The notes below the pieces were generated by a model. It made no database searches and was not told the origin of the DNA. It was given only the letters and a program-made list of their open reading frames with translations. DNA of 64,000 bases from positions 992,001 through 1,056,000 of the forward strand of contig JAUZTG010000041.1 of NCBI GenBank assembly GCA_030734395.1, read 5' to 3'. Below, one piece after another: positions 1 through 11,137 of the stretch (positions within the stretch are counted from its first letter, which is position 1; every line of letters starts with the position of its first letter). Both the position numbers and the translations under genes were made by a program. This stretch comes from Sarocladium kiliense (lineage: Eukaryota; Ascomycota; Sordariomycetes; Hypocreales; Sarocladiaceae).

Positions 1-537
1 CTCTTATTGCCATTTCCGTGTTACTTCATTGGAACTAAGATTCTGAACCACCAGTGAGGTCATAAGACGATGGCCTCTGTTGGGTCGGCATCTCTAACCT
101 GGAGAATCAGCGGGTTTGCTGTCGTGGCTAGCCCTACAGCGACTGACCAAGGGTTCGCACTGCTCCCCAAGAACCTGGAGAAGGCAGTGGTATGTTTGCC
201 GTGGTCCAATCCGACCTTGAAGACCGCCGAACAGGGTCTGATCAAACTAAGAGCGACTTGTCTCTCAAGAACGACTGACAGAAAGGCACAGTCTCATGCC
301 TTCTTCAGATGAGGATCTAATCTATGAGACAAGGGCTACAAAGTGGATTGCCCCAAGAGATGACATTACTCAGTCACAACACAGTAGTCTGAACATCGTA
401 ATCGCGGTCGGCGCTTTCAATTGTTATGTGGCTAGAAGTCTGTCCCAGCGTCCTGTGGCACGTGCGTGAACTAACTTCAAGTCCCATCTTGCTCTGCCAG
501 TTCTCGACAGGGGCTTCCAGAGGACAACACCCTTCAC
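1..537. other. Intergenic, no gene seen
   Basis: Short open frames exist on both strands but none shows a recognisable domain, splice structure or plausible start. The stretch would hold the 3' flank of the AA9 gene, which ends at 538 on the minus strand. Confidence 0.6.
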
Positions 538-1332
538 CTAGTTCGCAGCAGTCCACAGCGCAGGCCCTGGGTACGGGTAGCTAGTAGGGTTATTGTACAG
601 ATTGAACAGAATGCCAGGGTCGTTCCTCTTGTACAAGTTGGCCCCAACCACGCCGTTCGAAGGCTTCACGGTTCCACTGCCACCGACGCGCAGGTTCAGG
701 CACTGGGGGTAGTTCTGTGCTCCGTTGTCGCTGAGGCCTCCGTGGAGGGCGATGATCTCGTGACGGAGGACGTAATCGCCAGGGGCGAGGTTGCGGGGGA
801 TCGTCGTGGATGTGGTGAAGTTGTTGGAGATCAGCTGGTCAGTGACCCAGGTCTGGCCGCTGACGATGCTGCGTTGGCTGAATTTGGACCATTGAAGAGA
901 CCCGGCGGTAGTCTCGCCTACATTATTCGTTAGTCCTGTATCTACTGTCTGCGTGCTGTAGAAGCTCTGCTTACCCTTATAAGGTGCGAGGTAGTCAATG
1001 ATGGGACCCTTGTGGGAGTCGGGCCAAGTGTTCCAGAGGAGCTCGATGGTTTGTCCGGCATTCACATTGATGAAGTTCTTGCCAGCAGTGGCGCTCTTGT
1101 GGCAAGCGATATCGTTGGTGCCGAACTTGGCTGGCTCGACAAATCCAAGATCCTGGTTCAAAGAATCCCACCCAGCAGTCACGGGAGTCTGACCCGCAGG
1201 ATAGTAGAACCAGACAGGATCGGAACCACGTGTGAAGACACCATTCACACGAACACCAGTGACGAAGCCGTGGGCGGACACAAGTGTTGGGACCCAGGCG
1301 GCAAGGCCAATGAGGGTAGCAACGCCCTTCAT
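538..1332 (-). CDS. AA9 lytic polysaccharide monooxygenase, secreted
   Basis: A single 264-residue open frame with no intron. Residues 1-20 form a signal peptide ending in VSA, so the mature protein begins with the copper-binding His of HGFVTGV, as AA9 enzymes require. The second brace histidine lies in DSHKGPIIDYLAPY. HEIIALH and the Tyr-bearing NYPQCLNLRV match the conserved AA9 core. AA9 enzymes oxidatively cleave cellulose or hemicellulose chains outside the cell. No CBM1 module or GPI signal follows the catalytic domain, and the protein ends shortly after residue 260. It lies beside the hemicellulose genes further right, but substrate (cellulose, xylan or xyloglucan) cannot be read from the sequence. 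Confidence 0.93.
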   Translation of the reverse strand: MKGVATLIGLAAWVPTLVSAHGFVTGVRVNGVFTRGSDPVWFYYPAGQTPVTAGWDSLNQDLGFVEPAKFGTNDIACHKSATAGKNFINVNAGQTIELLWNTWPDSHKGPIIDYLAPYKGKQSFYSTQTVDTGLTNNVGETTAGSLQWSKFSQRSIVSGQTWVTDQLISNNFTTSTTIPRNLAPGDYVLRHEIIALHGGLSDNGAQNYPQCLNLRVGGSGTVKPSNGVVGANLYKRNDPGILFNLYNNPTSYPYPGPALWTAAN

Positions 1333-2214
1333 TGTTAAGACGGATGAATATTATAGCTGAGCAATAGTAGACGATGCAGAGCAGAAGATAGATAGTGCAG
1401 TATGCAGAGCGAATGAAGAATGCAACATGTAGATCACGGGCCGGTATTAAGTCTTATAGACCTCGACACTTGAGGCAAAACGATGGCCATAGTATTGAGC
1501 AATTGCGTGCTGGCCACGCCATTACTGGCCGATATGTTCAATTGCAAGACAGGCTCATGTATGATGAGGCTGTAGCAGATGCTGATTCGTGGAAAGCCCA
1601 GCTGTCAGACTAGACTTACACACCTAGTTGACCCTGACTCCGCGTCTTTCGGCGGTGAACTCCCGGACACCCAAAAGAGGAAGCTGAGCCGTCACCACCA
1701 GCTTTCAGTCCACCACCAGGAGGGCAAATGCCTATGCGGAAGATATTCAGCCGGCTCCTGCTTTGGAACCAAGCGTCACTTAAACAGACTGTATAAAGCA
1801 AGTTTCGGTTCCAGTCCGGATCTGCGACACATAGCTTCGCAGCTTCAAAAACCCGGCAGCGCTGATCCCTCCCTGCATGTTGTTTATTTGATCTTGGCAG
1901 TCAAGCCATTTACAGCTATTGCGGATGATCTGCTGATCTACACGGAAGAAGAAATTGCCGTTCGGAAGACTGGACCTGTATTTCATTTCGAGGTGGACAC
2001 ATTGGGTGTGATGGAAAGCTTGAATGTCGCCATCTAATATGTGATCTGACCCGGTTGTTTTCCAGAAGCCATGATCTGCAGGCTTCTCGGTTGTAACCGT
2101 ATACTATGATACTACAGGCTCTCTAGGCTTTTAGGCCGAATCCCGAACCGCAAGTCGCTGCTCTCCCCAGTATCGCAAATAACTGGTAATGCCAATGCAA
2201 GGCGAAGGCGCGTG
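1333..2214. other. Intergenic: AA9 promoter side and regulator 3' flank
   Basis: This holds the upstream region of the AA9 gene and the downstream flank of the Zn2Cys6 gene. A 152-codon plus-strand frame (1579-2037) has no family resemblance. I saw no GGCTAA site here. Confidence 0.5.
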
Positions 2215-4450
2215 CTAACTTACCAGCCAACTCTCGAACGCCTGACCGCTTAGAAGAAGTTCCTCAAGGGGATCCAGCCACAGTTGCGGCTCCTCCATAC
2301 TCTGGTAATGATGAGTTGCATTTAAGTCAACCCGCTCATCCCAGCCCGACTCGCCAACCCTGTCGCTGCTCCCATTGTCAACCCCATCCCGCGCATTGAC
2401 GTGATGGTGTTGCACTTCATTGGCAATGATGTTCTCCCACTTCTCAATGCAATCCTTCCTCTCCTTCAACTTCCACGCAATTAAGTTCAGGAAGTCGTTC
2501 GCCCATTCAGCGCAAAGCGCTGCTGCCATCTCTGCCCTAGCTTCTTCTAACCGTGAAGCCAGACGTTCCAAAAGGTCTAGCATCAAGTCGTCCGAGCCAG
2601 AAACAGCCTCCCTTGATGCATTGACGTCGTTGTTTATATGTGTCTCGGGAGGATGAGCGTCGACAAGGCGGTAGCGGGCGAGCAAGTCGAGCCTGGCTCT
2701 GCGAAGGAGAATCACAGTGGCGCCCATGAGCTGCAAGTAGCCTGATGCGGGCATGTAGAAGAAGTGGCAGACGGGTATGGTCAGCCAATTTTCGAACCAT
2801 TCTCTGAGTGCAGTATCGGCCGCTTCTTTACTGCCCTCCGAGGCTGTGCGGAAATAGTCTGGTGTGTGGTGTAGCGCAGTCACTGCCTCGTTGTTCTTGA
2901 ACCGGCTGATGTCCAGCAGCTGGGGCTCCAAGAGTTGCAGAAGCGCATAGTTTCTATGGCTAGATATCAAGTCTGAAATAAATCTCGTTAGATTAGCACA
3001 TGTGAAGAACGCGATGGTTTACTGACAGCGGTGGATCTTAAGCTGAGGCTCCCGAGACCGTTGGGCCTCCAGGTCAGCAAGAAGAGTGTCGAGTTTGGCA
3101 GCCCAAACATCCGAGGAAGGCTGAATGTCGACTGACTGATCGCTTAATCGGAGTTGGCTTATCATCTCGTTGGTTCGCTGGCCACGTATGAGTTGGACCA
3201 GGATTGCGTCCGTCCCATACTCAAGCCGCTCTTGCAGCTCGTGGACCTGTCTCTCCATATGATCTGTGAAGTGTCTACCAGGTGAGTTCACCTTCCCAAA
3301 CACTACGGCAGCGCTGTTGGGGTACGTTAGCGGTCACGGAAGAGGTGAGCAGAAGTGGTTTGAAAGATCTTGTGAAGGATACGAACCATGAGTTGATGTA
3401 CCACACAGCAAGAATAGCGCGCCTTTCATCGTTCAACATTGCTCTGGGCTCTTCCGGATTCATCCCTTCAGGATGTTTCTTTCTCGGCGGCGGCCTTGCT
3501 CGTGGCCTATCGAGCCTCATGTCGGCAATCAAGCTAGAAGCCATATGGGTAAGATGATTGAACTGCCCATGGGCAATACAGAAGTAATGATAGAAGCCGA
3601 GGAAGACAACGATGCCTTGCAACAGATCAAGGGACCTATCAGGTCTTATGAGCATGGCATCGGAAATATGTGTCAAGATAGCTTTGCTCTGGTTCCACAT
3701 AGATCGTCGGTTTCGTAGAGAAGCCACCATCTTGATCACTTTCGCGAGGAACGGCCGGGACTTTTGCAGTTCATCCGCAGTGATATCGTCAGGAATGACA
3801 ACGAATGGGAATTGAGGGCTTAATCGCTTGCGGTAGATAGACAGAAGAGCCTCGTCTGACTCTGGCGGACCTGGGACATCCTCACCATCTGCCTCGCTAA
3901 GGCAGGTACAGGTGGGGGATGGAAATGGGTAGTACCCTGGCAGCCACGTGCTAACATTGAACACCCCAGAGCGCTCAGCCTTGACTGAAGAGACATATAC
4001 ATTAGGCTCTGGCTCTGCTGCATCAGGTTGTGAACCCTCATTGGCTACTGCACTGGTTCCTGCGGCTGGGTATGGAGGCGCTCCATGGGTCTGTAGTGAC
4101 TCTGTAGTGCTATGTATACTTCCATTTTGCTGCTGTGGTTGCGGTACAGCGAGGTCTGGGATAGTACTGCGGATAATCAGACATGATCTTGACCAAGCTC
4201 AATGATCAAGAGATCACTCACGAATCCGTTTGGCGACGTCGTTTCTTCCGAGGCTTGCGAACTTGTGATGCACACGTTAGGTTCAGACTCTGACATCTAT
4301 TCACCTCCTGAGTTAGACATGAATCTCTACTACCAGATAACGCACGCGAGAGCTTCACCTGTCACACGTCTCCCCGTCTGAGCGGATACACCGTGTCTTC
4401 GCCTTGGCGCAAGGGTCGCATGCTGACCCCCAGCTTGCCGACCACTTCAT
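2215..4450 (-). CDS. Zn2Cys6 fungal transcription factor
   Basis: Five exons read by hand: 4450-4359, 4296-4222, 4166-3387, 3313-3027 and 2972-2215, giving 663 residues. The binuclear zinc cluster is at residues 11-42: CDPC, six residues, C, seven residues, CDRC, six residues, C. It is followed by a basic run KPRKKRRRQ. The first intron splits the cluster between cysteines four and five, and joining restores the exact spacing. The rest resembles the fungal-specific regulatory (middle homology) region, including LSIYRKRLSPQFPFV. Introns use GTGAAG, GTGAGT, GTTCGT and GTCAGT donors. It starts 484 bp from the divergent YTP1-like gene. Its target is unknown; its place between an AA9 gene and hemicellulose genes makes local control possible but unproven. 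Confidence 0.88.
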
Positions 4451-4934
4451 GTCTTGGGTAGATTTGCTCGGAAGTCGGAAAGTAGCCAGATCAGGGCAAA
4501 AATGTAGCCGGAAAGAGGAGTTGAGTGACAAAATGCAATAATATGACCATCGGAGTTTTTGAAGAAGGAGAACATTCCGTGTGTAAGATGACGTGGGCGG
4601 ACCCCCTTCGCATAGAGTATCGGAAAATCTCCGAAAACTCCGTGGAATCTTCACGGAAAGTTGTAAACCCACACCATCTTCGGCCCTTACCCTTTTCAGC
4701 CGTTTCTCTTCGATTCTCTTGCTTCTCATTTGTCCGCTCATGCGGGAAATAGAAGTCTAAGCCCAATCGGGTCTGAGTGTCAGATTGGCTTCCTTCGGGA
4801 GTGATGGCTACGTCCCAGTTGCTCTTCGTCACGTCCTTCTTGTAACTCTTTTTTTTTTATTCCTAACATGAATTATCTTTGTATTCCCTTGATTATCTCT
4901 ATACCCCACGGAAGGAAAGAAGCTCGGGACAGCG
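4451..4934. promoter_or_regulatory. Divergent promoter between regulator and YTP1-like gene
   Basis: A 484-bp gap between two genes read outward. It contains a poly-T run near 4850. Minus-strand open frames here lack any domain and are best seen as chance frames over 5' leader sequence. Confidence 0.5.
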
Positions 4935-6557
4935 ATGGGTATGGTAACGAGGATATTGCTATGCGCTACGGCGTTTGCAAGCGTTGCCATGGCCCATGAC
5001 CACCATGGCGAGAGCAAGATCCCAGCAGGCGAGACCGTATCAGCCGAGCCATTGGTAAGTTGAACCAAGACCAAAGAGAGCTTGGCTTTACGGATACTGA
5101 ACCTCGGGATTAGGGTACTGTCATGTGGATTCACATCTTCATCCAAATGCTGGCATATGGCATCGTCTTTCCTGTCGGCATGGTCTTCGGGGTATGTTCT
5201 GCCCATATTACCCAACTATTTGCTACAAATGAGAGAACATGCTGATTCGTGAGTGGCATGATAGATGAGCAAGTCGCGTTGGCACGTCCCGACCCAAGCC
5301 TTCGGCACCGTTCTCGCCATCCTTGGCTTCTTTCTTGGCCACACCCACACCGGCCGCGAGTTCAACGGCAACAACGTCCACGCTTTCTTCGCATGGATCC
5401 TCCAGGTCCTACTCGGCGCCCAGGTTGTTCTTGGCATATATCTCAAGGGCCATTGGGAAAAGGGCATCAATGGGCGGATGCGAAAGCTGATCCGACCATG
5501 CCACTCGATTCTTGGGAAACTCATGCCGATTTTATCGTGGACACAAATGCTCTTCGGAGGCATCACCGCGTTAGGATTCTGTCAAGGAGATTATCTCGGT
5601 CAATGTGCTGCTCATTTCATAATGGGCAGCGCTTTCGTCGGCTACGGTATTGTCCTCACAATTATACTCCTTGTCGGCCAAGTCTGGATCCGACGAAGTG
5701 GCCGCTCCCAGGAATTCTATGACAGCGCTGTCCTCTGCGTATGGGGCTGCATCAACACATTCACTGAACACCACTGGGGCACGCCTTGGGTTCGAAATGA
5801 TTGGCAGCATACTACCATTGGTGTCATCTGGTGGTGTGCTGGTGCAGTCGGTCTGTGGTTGAGCCGGGACCATCACGGTCGGAAGCCGAAGCGGAACTTC
5901 ATTCCAGGAGCTGTGCTCTTCCTCACCGGCTGGACTATGTCTGCTCATCCGCAGGAGCTGCATGTTAGCGCCGCGACGCATTCAGCATTTGGCTTCGCGT
6001 TGATGACTGCAGGTGTCTCCAGGATTGCTGAGATTGCTTTTATTCTCAAAGACGGCCATTCTCTCTCAGCTGATGGCCGGTCATGGAACAGCTTCCAGTT
6101 CATTCCCATCTTCGTAAGTGCTACCCGCAATAGGGACTATTTGAAGTTGACAAATGAACTTTGTGAATAACGATTATAGTGTCTGTACGCTGCTGGGTTC
6201 CTTCTCATGGGCGCCACCGCCGAACAAATGACGCTTATCGATGCCTCCTCAATGGACCATGTTTCTTACATCCTAATTCTGCTTTCAGTGGCTTGTATTG
6301 TGTTCCTTTTCGCCAACGTTCTAATTTCCTTATACGATCGGCTCTCGACCGCAGACACCGGAACCATCAACAGCTATGCAGACGCCGAACGCGCTGGCGC
6401 CCGACATATCCATGGATACGAGCTGCATGGCCTCATGAGTGACGATGAGAACGAAGATGGCGAGAGAAAGTCTGTATCAGACAGTAATGGAGGTGGTTCG
6501 AACTTCACTGGAAGCAGTTCAAGCACTTTGGGACAGGATGACCTGTCTCGTACATAA
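4935..6557 (+). CDS. YTP1-like (DUF2427) multi-pass membrane protein
   Basis: Four exons: 4935-5054, 5114-5191, 5265-6113 and 6180-6557, giving 474 residues. A signal peptide (residues 1-20, cleaved after VAMA) precedes a His-rich start HDHHGES. Then come many hydrophobic helices, with an N-terminal DUF2427-type block containing HIFIQMLAYGIVFPVGM and FNGNNVHAFFAW, and a C-terminal YTP1-type block with HHWGTPW. The conserved histidines resemble cytochrome b561-like folds. The last 60 residues are polar and acidic. Yeast YTP1 is a mitochondrial-type transmembrane protein of poorly known role; the function here is unknown. A second in-frame ATG two codons on (4941) is an alternative start. Confidence 0.85.
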
Positions 6558-6737
6558 GATCGTTCAGCATATGGCATTCAGAAGAGGGCTTGTCTCGCAG
6601 GAAGCATAAAGGGAGCATTAGAATGGATACGGGCACGGCTGTTTGTATTTTTTGTTTTGTGGCTTATTAGACTATTAGAAAGACGGGAAACCCAATTTGT
6701 ATTATCACTATTATATGTACTTGATCTTGATGGATAC

Positions 6738-8045
6738 TTATGTGGACGCCTTGACACCTTTGCAGAACATCTCAAACACATTGAGAGGAAATGCTGCTGC
6801 CATAGCCTCAAAAGCTGACACGTTTGGATGCAAATGATCTCCGGAGTCAAAGTCCACCCGGAGACGACTCTTATCCTCCCTAGACCGTAATACAGCATCA
6901 AAGTCCACCACAGCGTCAAAGACACCTGCTCTTCGAATCCACTCATTGACGTCCAGTCGCGCATTCTCGCGCATATCGCAATTCCCGTACGGATTATTTC
7001 CCACGAACGGTGCAATTGTTGCACCAAAGACAGCTAGACCATGTGCATGCCCTCGTGAAGCAATCTGGCGATAGGCCTGCTTGAGAGCTTTCTGCACTGT
7101 TTCTAGAGACGAGGGATCAGGATCAGCCGTGCCGATGTCGTTGACACCATGGAAGATGAGGATGTAGCGCCGGCCGGGCTGGGCGATGACATCGCGATCC
7201 AGGCGACGAAGAAGGCTTGGTCCTTTGCCATCGCGGAGGACTCTCCCGCCACCCACGGCCTGGTTGATTACAGAAATATTGCGCGCAAAAGGATGCTGTT
7301 GCATTCGGTCAAAGAGTAGATCTGGCCAACGGTTGTTGAGATTATCTGTGCTGCAGCGGCCGTCGGTTATGCTATCACCGAGAAGAACAAGCGTGCCATG
7401 GTGGGGAGCTTGTTGATAGATCTCGACACCAGAGAGAAAATACCAATGCGCTACCGACAGCAAGTCCGGACCGGCAAGGTCTGGAGACGAGATGTGATTG
7501 TCGTGGCACAGCCAAGACTCCGTGCGACTGCCTGGATGCGAGGTAATATGCTGAGGATGATGACCGTTTTGTAGGTAAATGCTGATAGATAGAACCTGAC
7601 CTGGTTTCACCGAGAACTTGACTGGGTCTGAGACAACATGCGATCCTTCGGGCACCAAGATCCCCTCTTCGCCGTCAAATAAGATCCTCTGTTGTGTTTC
7701 CGCGAGGATTGCGGCAGAGCCACCATAGGCCCCAGATTTGGAGAGTTGAGGAAGAGCTATGTTGACCGCTGATACCTCTAGTGAGTCGAACCCAAAGAGA
7801 TTCGATATGCGAACGCGGACATGTTCTCCTCCAGCTGTGACTCTTAATGTCTGTCGGATGCTGGTGTTCCGAAAAGCAACATCTGATCGGGTCTACCATT
7901 GCGAAAGGATGACTATTAGTTTTGTGATGCCAAAGAAAGGGGAAGGTAACTTTGATCTTACAAATGGGTGAGGCGGCATGTCACCGTCCTCAGTAGGTTG
8001 TGTTGTGGGTGCCCAGGCCGTCACCCAAGACGACTCCGAGTCCAT
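6738..8045 (-). CDS. SGNH/GDSL-type esterase, probably cytosolic
   Basis: Two exons, 8045-7962 and 7892-6738, giving 412 residues. The N-terminal WVTAWAPTTQ is typical of fungal SGNH hydrolases of this length. Block I is LLGDSITDG with the nucleophile Ser, a Gly block is VGGGRVL, block III is HGVNDIG, and block V is SGDHLHPN carrying the catalytic Asp and His. No signal peptide is visible; an ATG at 8075 would add ten residues (MLFNLDLIST) without creating a clear one. The family hydrolyses O-acyl groups from sugars or lipids. Lying between the YTP1-like gene and GH67 alpha-glucuronidase, it may remove acetyl groups from imported xylo-oligosaccharides; that role is inference. Confidence 0.88.
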
Positions 8046-8635
8046 CGTGGAAATGAGATCAAGATTGAACAGCAAATACTGGCTTCGCAGGCAATGTTGG
8101 CCTCGTTGCTATCGCAGGATCTCTTCTCCTCACAGAGGGTGAGCTTGATATCGTGTTGGCGGTCAGGCCACCGTCGTTTTCACACAAGCGCTGATCTGCG
8201 CCGGTGCTCTATCTCTATACAATGGATGAAGTAATTGTAGGCATCAAGGACGGATGATGAAGCGGCAACCGGAGTCCTTGAGGCTTCAGACTTGACCACA
8301 GCATGAAGTGTTCGAGGGGAGATCACTGCGAAGGTGTCTTACAGTGACAGGTTCGTCGAAACTTAAAGGCCGGTTAAAGTCAATGGCGTCTAAACGGTGG
8401 AGAAACAACACGTGCGAGATTCCACATGTCATTCTATCTCTAGACCTGGATTGGTTACGGCATTGGGCGTACCCCGAAGGAATACCGGCTCACTGGGGAT
8501 CGAACAGGAATCTGTGCTTCAGAGGCAGGTTTCCGAGTGAGTCTATTCTAGAAGCCTCCTAACGTCCGTCTACTGCCGATCCTTCTATGGAAACTCCAGA
8601 TCAGAAATCTGGGGACAACGAGCAAACACTTCCCC
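8046..8635. other. Intergenic: esterase promoter and GH67 3' flank
   Basis: No gene seen. CTGGGG CreA-type hexamers occur near 8490 and 8609. I found no GGCTAA in this stretch. Confidence 0.5.
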
Positions 8636-11137
8636 TCAGTCCACCACGCCCTCCGGGAGAATTGAGATGTAATCTACTGGCGCCATATCCTTGCCGTCTG
8701 GATATCCGACTATAGTAAGCTCCGCCCCTTCCTTGACATTTACACCGCGGAAGTATACTCTCGTAGCGGAGTGTCCATCAAGATACTCTGAGAAATCGTG
8801 GCCCAGGCGTCTGTCAAGGTCGCTTGTCCATTGACCAACCAGGGCACCATCTAGCAGAAGTTCGTAACGTGCATGACCACCGAGGTGGTCGAAGTAATTG
8901 ACGGCGATATCACGCTTTCCTGAAGGAAACGAGAGCTTCGTAGATGCTGTAGCCTTTGCTACCGAAGCGGCAATGATAGCACGGCCACGCGATGCTGCCT
9001 CTCGTGGCGTCACGTCCACGATTTTATACCCGCTGAGTTGCATGCTCTCAGCCTCGATGCGCCACGGGTAGTTGCCAACACGGTTATGTTCATCTGCAAT
9101 ACCACATTTTGCAAGATAGAAGTTGTTGACCGAGTCACGCCAGATGATGGAGTGTCCCGCCTGGTAACTCAGCTTGAAGGCAACATGCTCGAATCGTGCA
9201 TCGTCGATAAGCCTTTTCAGAGCCGCCCACCTTCTCGGAAATGTTTGCGCATTCGCCGAACCCTCATAATGGGCATCGTAAAAGTGCTGGATCACGGTCT
9301 TGCCGGACTTGAGCTTATGGGTATAGGGGACGTGATGGAACCATAGTAGCAGGTCATCTGGCGTTGTCTCGATATGTTCGAATTGAGCAGCGACCTCTGG
9401 TGGATATTGAGCAGCATTGCCTGTCCCGGTAGCTGCGGTGCGATCCATACCAAGCGCCTTGCTGTCGGCACGAGTCCATTGGCCCCAACCGTTTCCATCC
9501 TGTGATCCTGGGCTTGGCCCGTAGTGGGTGTAGATTATATCGCACAGAGTCTGGATCCCGAGGTTCCCACTGTAAGCCTCATACGTTGGCCAGGACTCCA
9601 TGCCTATGTCGCGGATCGTGTTTATCACGGTCTTGTTCTCTGCACTGAAGGTCAGACGGATCCAATCGAGCAAGATGTCTTGCGCAGGCGCTGATGCGTC
9701 CCAGCAGAGTCGACCATATGCATATAGATTCGACATGGAGAGATGATGACCCAGCCATGTTGAGTCGTCACCGACATTCGTGACTGCAGCATATCCACCT
9801 CTCTTCAAGCCATGCACCTTGCCAGACGCGATGTCTCTTACAAGCGAAGGCTCCCCATCGATACGCATATCGAAGCCAAGAATAGTCTCCCACTCGGACG
9901 CCATGTAGACATAATGCGACTGCTGCCCAAGGTACTCCTGGCATACCATGAACTCGCAGATGACCGGTGTTTTGCGGAGATGAGCAAACAATGGTGACGG
10001 AGGCTCGCGAATCTGGAAATCGATGGGACCGAACTTGATCTGGATGATGACGTTCTCCTCAAACTGCCCATCGAGATGAGCAAAGTACTCGACCGCGGCG
10101 TTGGCGCGATCATTCTTGAGGTCGGATTCGTCCAAGTGGTGGTTGTATACGAAGGCACGATACATAACGATCCCGTCACCATGGGGCTTCAAGGCACGGG
10201 CAAACATGTTGGCACCTTCTGCAAGCGTGCGACCGTATGTGAGTGGTCCTGGCTGGCCCTCAGAGTTGGCCTTGATAGTATAGCCAAGCATGTCTGGCAC
10301 ACGCTTGTAGAGCTTTGCCGTGACATCTTCCCAGAACTTGATGACAGCTGAATCAAGAGGATCTGATGTCGGCAGACCACCAAGACCGCGCGGCGTATCG
10401 AAGAATAAGGAAACGCCAATGCGCACGCCATAGGGCCGCATAACATCGGCGATCCGACCCAAGCCATCGAGGTTGCCCTCGTTGAGGAGATTGTGACTTG
10501 AGTTGACGTTGTTCACGATGCAACCGTTGATGCGAATTGAAGCAAGTAATCGAGCGTATTGACGCACACGAGAGAGGTCGTCCAAAACGAATCCATCGCG
10601 GAAGAAGATAGATTTGCCTCCGTATCCTCTCTCTATACTGCCGTCGAGGTTATCCCATTCGTTGACATATCGAATCGGCGCATCCGGGTTGTAAGCCTGT
10701 CGCACCGTAGTGTTGGCAAGCTTGCCTTGAGCCAACAGAGAAAGATATTCAAATGCACCGTAGAGGGCTCCTCGCTCGTTTTGACCGATGATCTGAACGC
10801 CGCTTCCTCCGCCGACGCTGGTGTCCAACCAGAATCCATCTTCTTCGAGTGCTGCAGCTGACTGAACAGTTGCTCCGCTTGCCCGCAGCCTTGATGCGGT
10901 ACCAACAACGATATTCGGGCCCGTAGCCCTGCTTTCAAGTGTAGAGGCAATCTTCAGGGTATGACCCAAGACTCTCTGGATGCCATCCTGAAGCTCTTGG
11001 CCGGCAACGCTGACCGGATTGGCGGGGTCATCGCTCAGCGCAACAATGCCTGACAGTTGCTTGTGCAAGCCACGAATGCCCTCGGACAAAGGAGCATATC
11101 GCAGCCAAGCCTCAATTCCGTTTTCTGGAGGTATCAT
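8636..11137 (-). CDS. aguA: GH67 alpha-glucuronidase
   Basis: A single 833-residue intronless frame, the usual length of GH67. The family signature region YVNEWDNLDGSIERGYGG is at about residue 155. An N-terminal alpha/beta domain, central barrel (with NVNSSHNLL and LGYTIKANSEGQPGP) and C-terminal helical domain (HYEGSANAQTFPRRW) follow in order. GH67 removes 4-O-methyl-glucuronosyl groups from the non-reducing end xylose of xylo-oligosaccharides. Unlike typical secreted fungal AguA proteins, this frame begins MIPPENGIEAWLRYAPL with no signal peptide. I found no convincing upstream signal exon, so it may act in the cytosol. Two GGCTAA sites lie 478 and 564 bp upstream. The sugar transporter gene is its next neighbour. 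Confidence 0.95.
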   Translation of the reverse strand: MIPPENGIEAWLRYAPLSEGIRGLHKQLSGIVALSDDPANPVSVAGQELQDGIQRVLGHTLKIASTLESRATGPNIVVGTASRLRASGATVQSAAALEEDGFWLDTSVGGGSGVQIIGQNERGALYGAFEYLSLLAQGKLANTTVRQAYNPDAPIRYVNEWDNLDGSIERGYGGKSIFFRDGFVLDDLSRVRQYARLLASIRINGCIVNNVNSSHNLLNEGNLDGLGRIADVMRPYGVRIGVSLFFDTPRGLGGLPTSDPLDSAVIKFWEDVTAKLYKRVPDMLGYTIKANSEGQPGPLTYGRTLAEGANMFARALKPHGDGIVMYRAFVYNHHLDESDLKNDRANAAVEYFAHLDGQFEENVIIQIKFGPIDFQIREPPSPLFAHLRKTPVICEFMVCQEYLGQQSHYVYMASEWETILGFDMRIDGEPSLVRDIASGKVHGLKRGGYAAVTNVGDDSTWLGHHLSMSNLYAYGRLCWDASAPAQDILLDWIRLTFSAENKTVINTIRDIGMESWPTYEAYSGNLGIQTLCDIIYTHYGPSPGSQDGNGWGQWTRADSKALGMDRTAATGTGNAAQYPPEVAAQFEHIETTPDDLLLWFHHVPYTHKLKSGKTVIQHFYDAHYEGSANAQTFPRRWAALKRLIDDARFEHVAFKLSYQAGHSIIWRDSVNNFYLAKCGIADEHNRVGNYPWRIEAESMQLSGYKIVDVTPREAASRGRAIIAASVAKATASTKLSFPSGKRDIAVNYFDHLGGHARYELLLDGALVGQWTSDLDRRLGHDFSEYLDGHSATRVYFRGVNVKEGAELTIVGYPDGKDMAPVDYISILPEGVVD

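Noticed and set aside
1579..2037. 152-codon plus-strand frame
   Set aside because: No domain, no splice signals and unremarkable composition; treated as chance.
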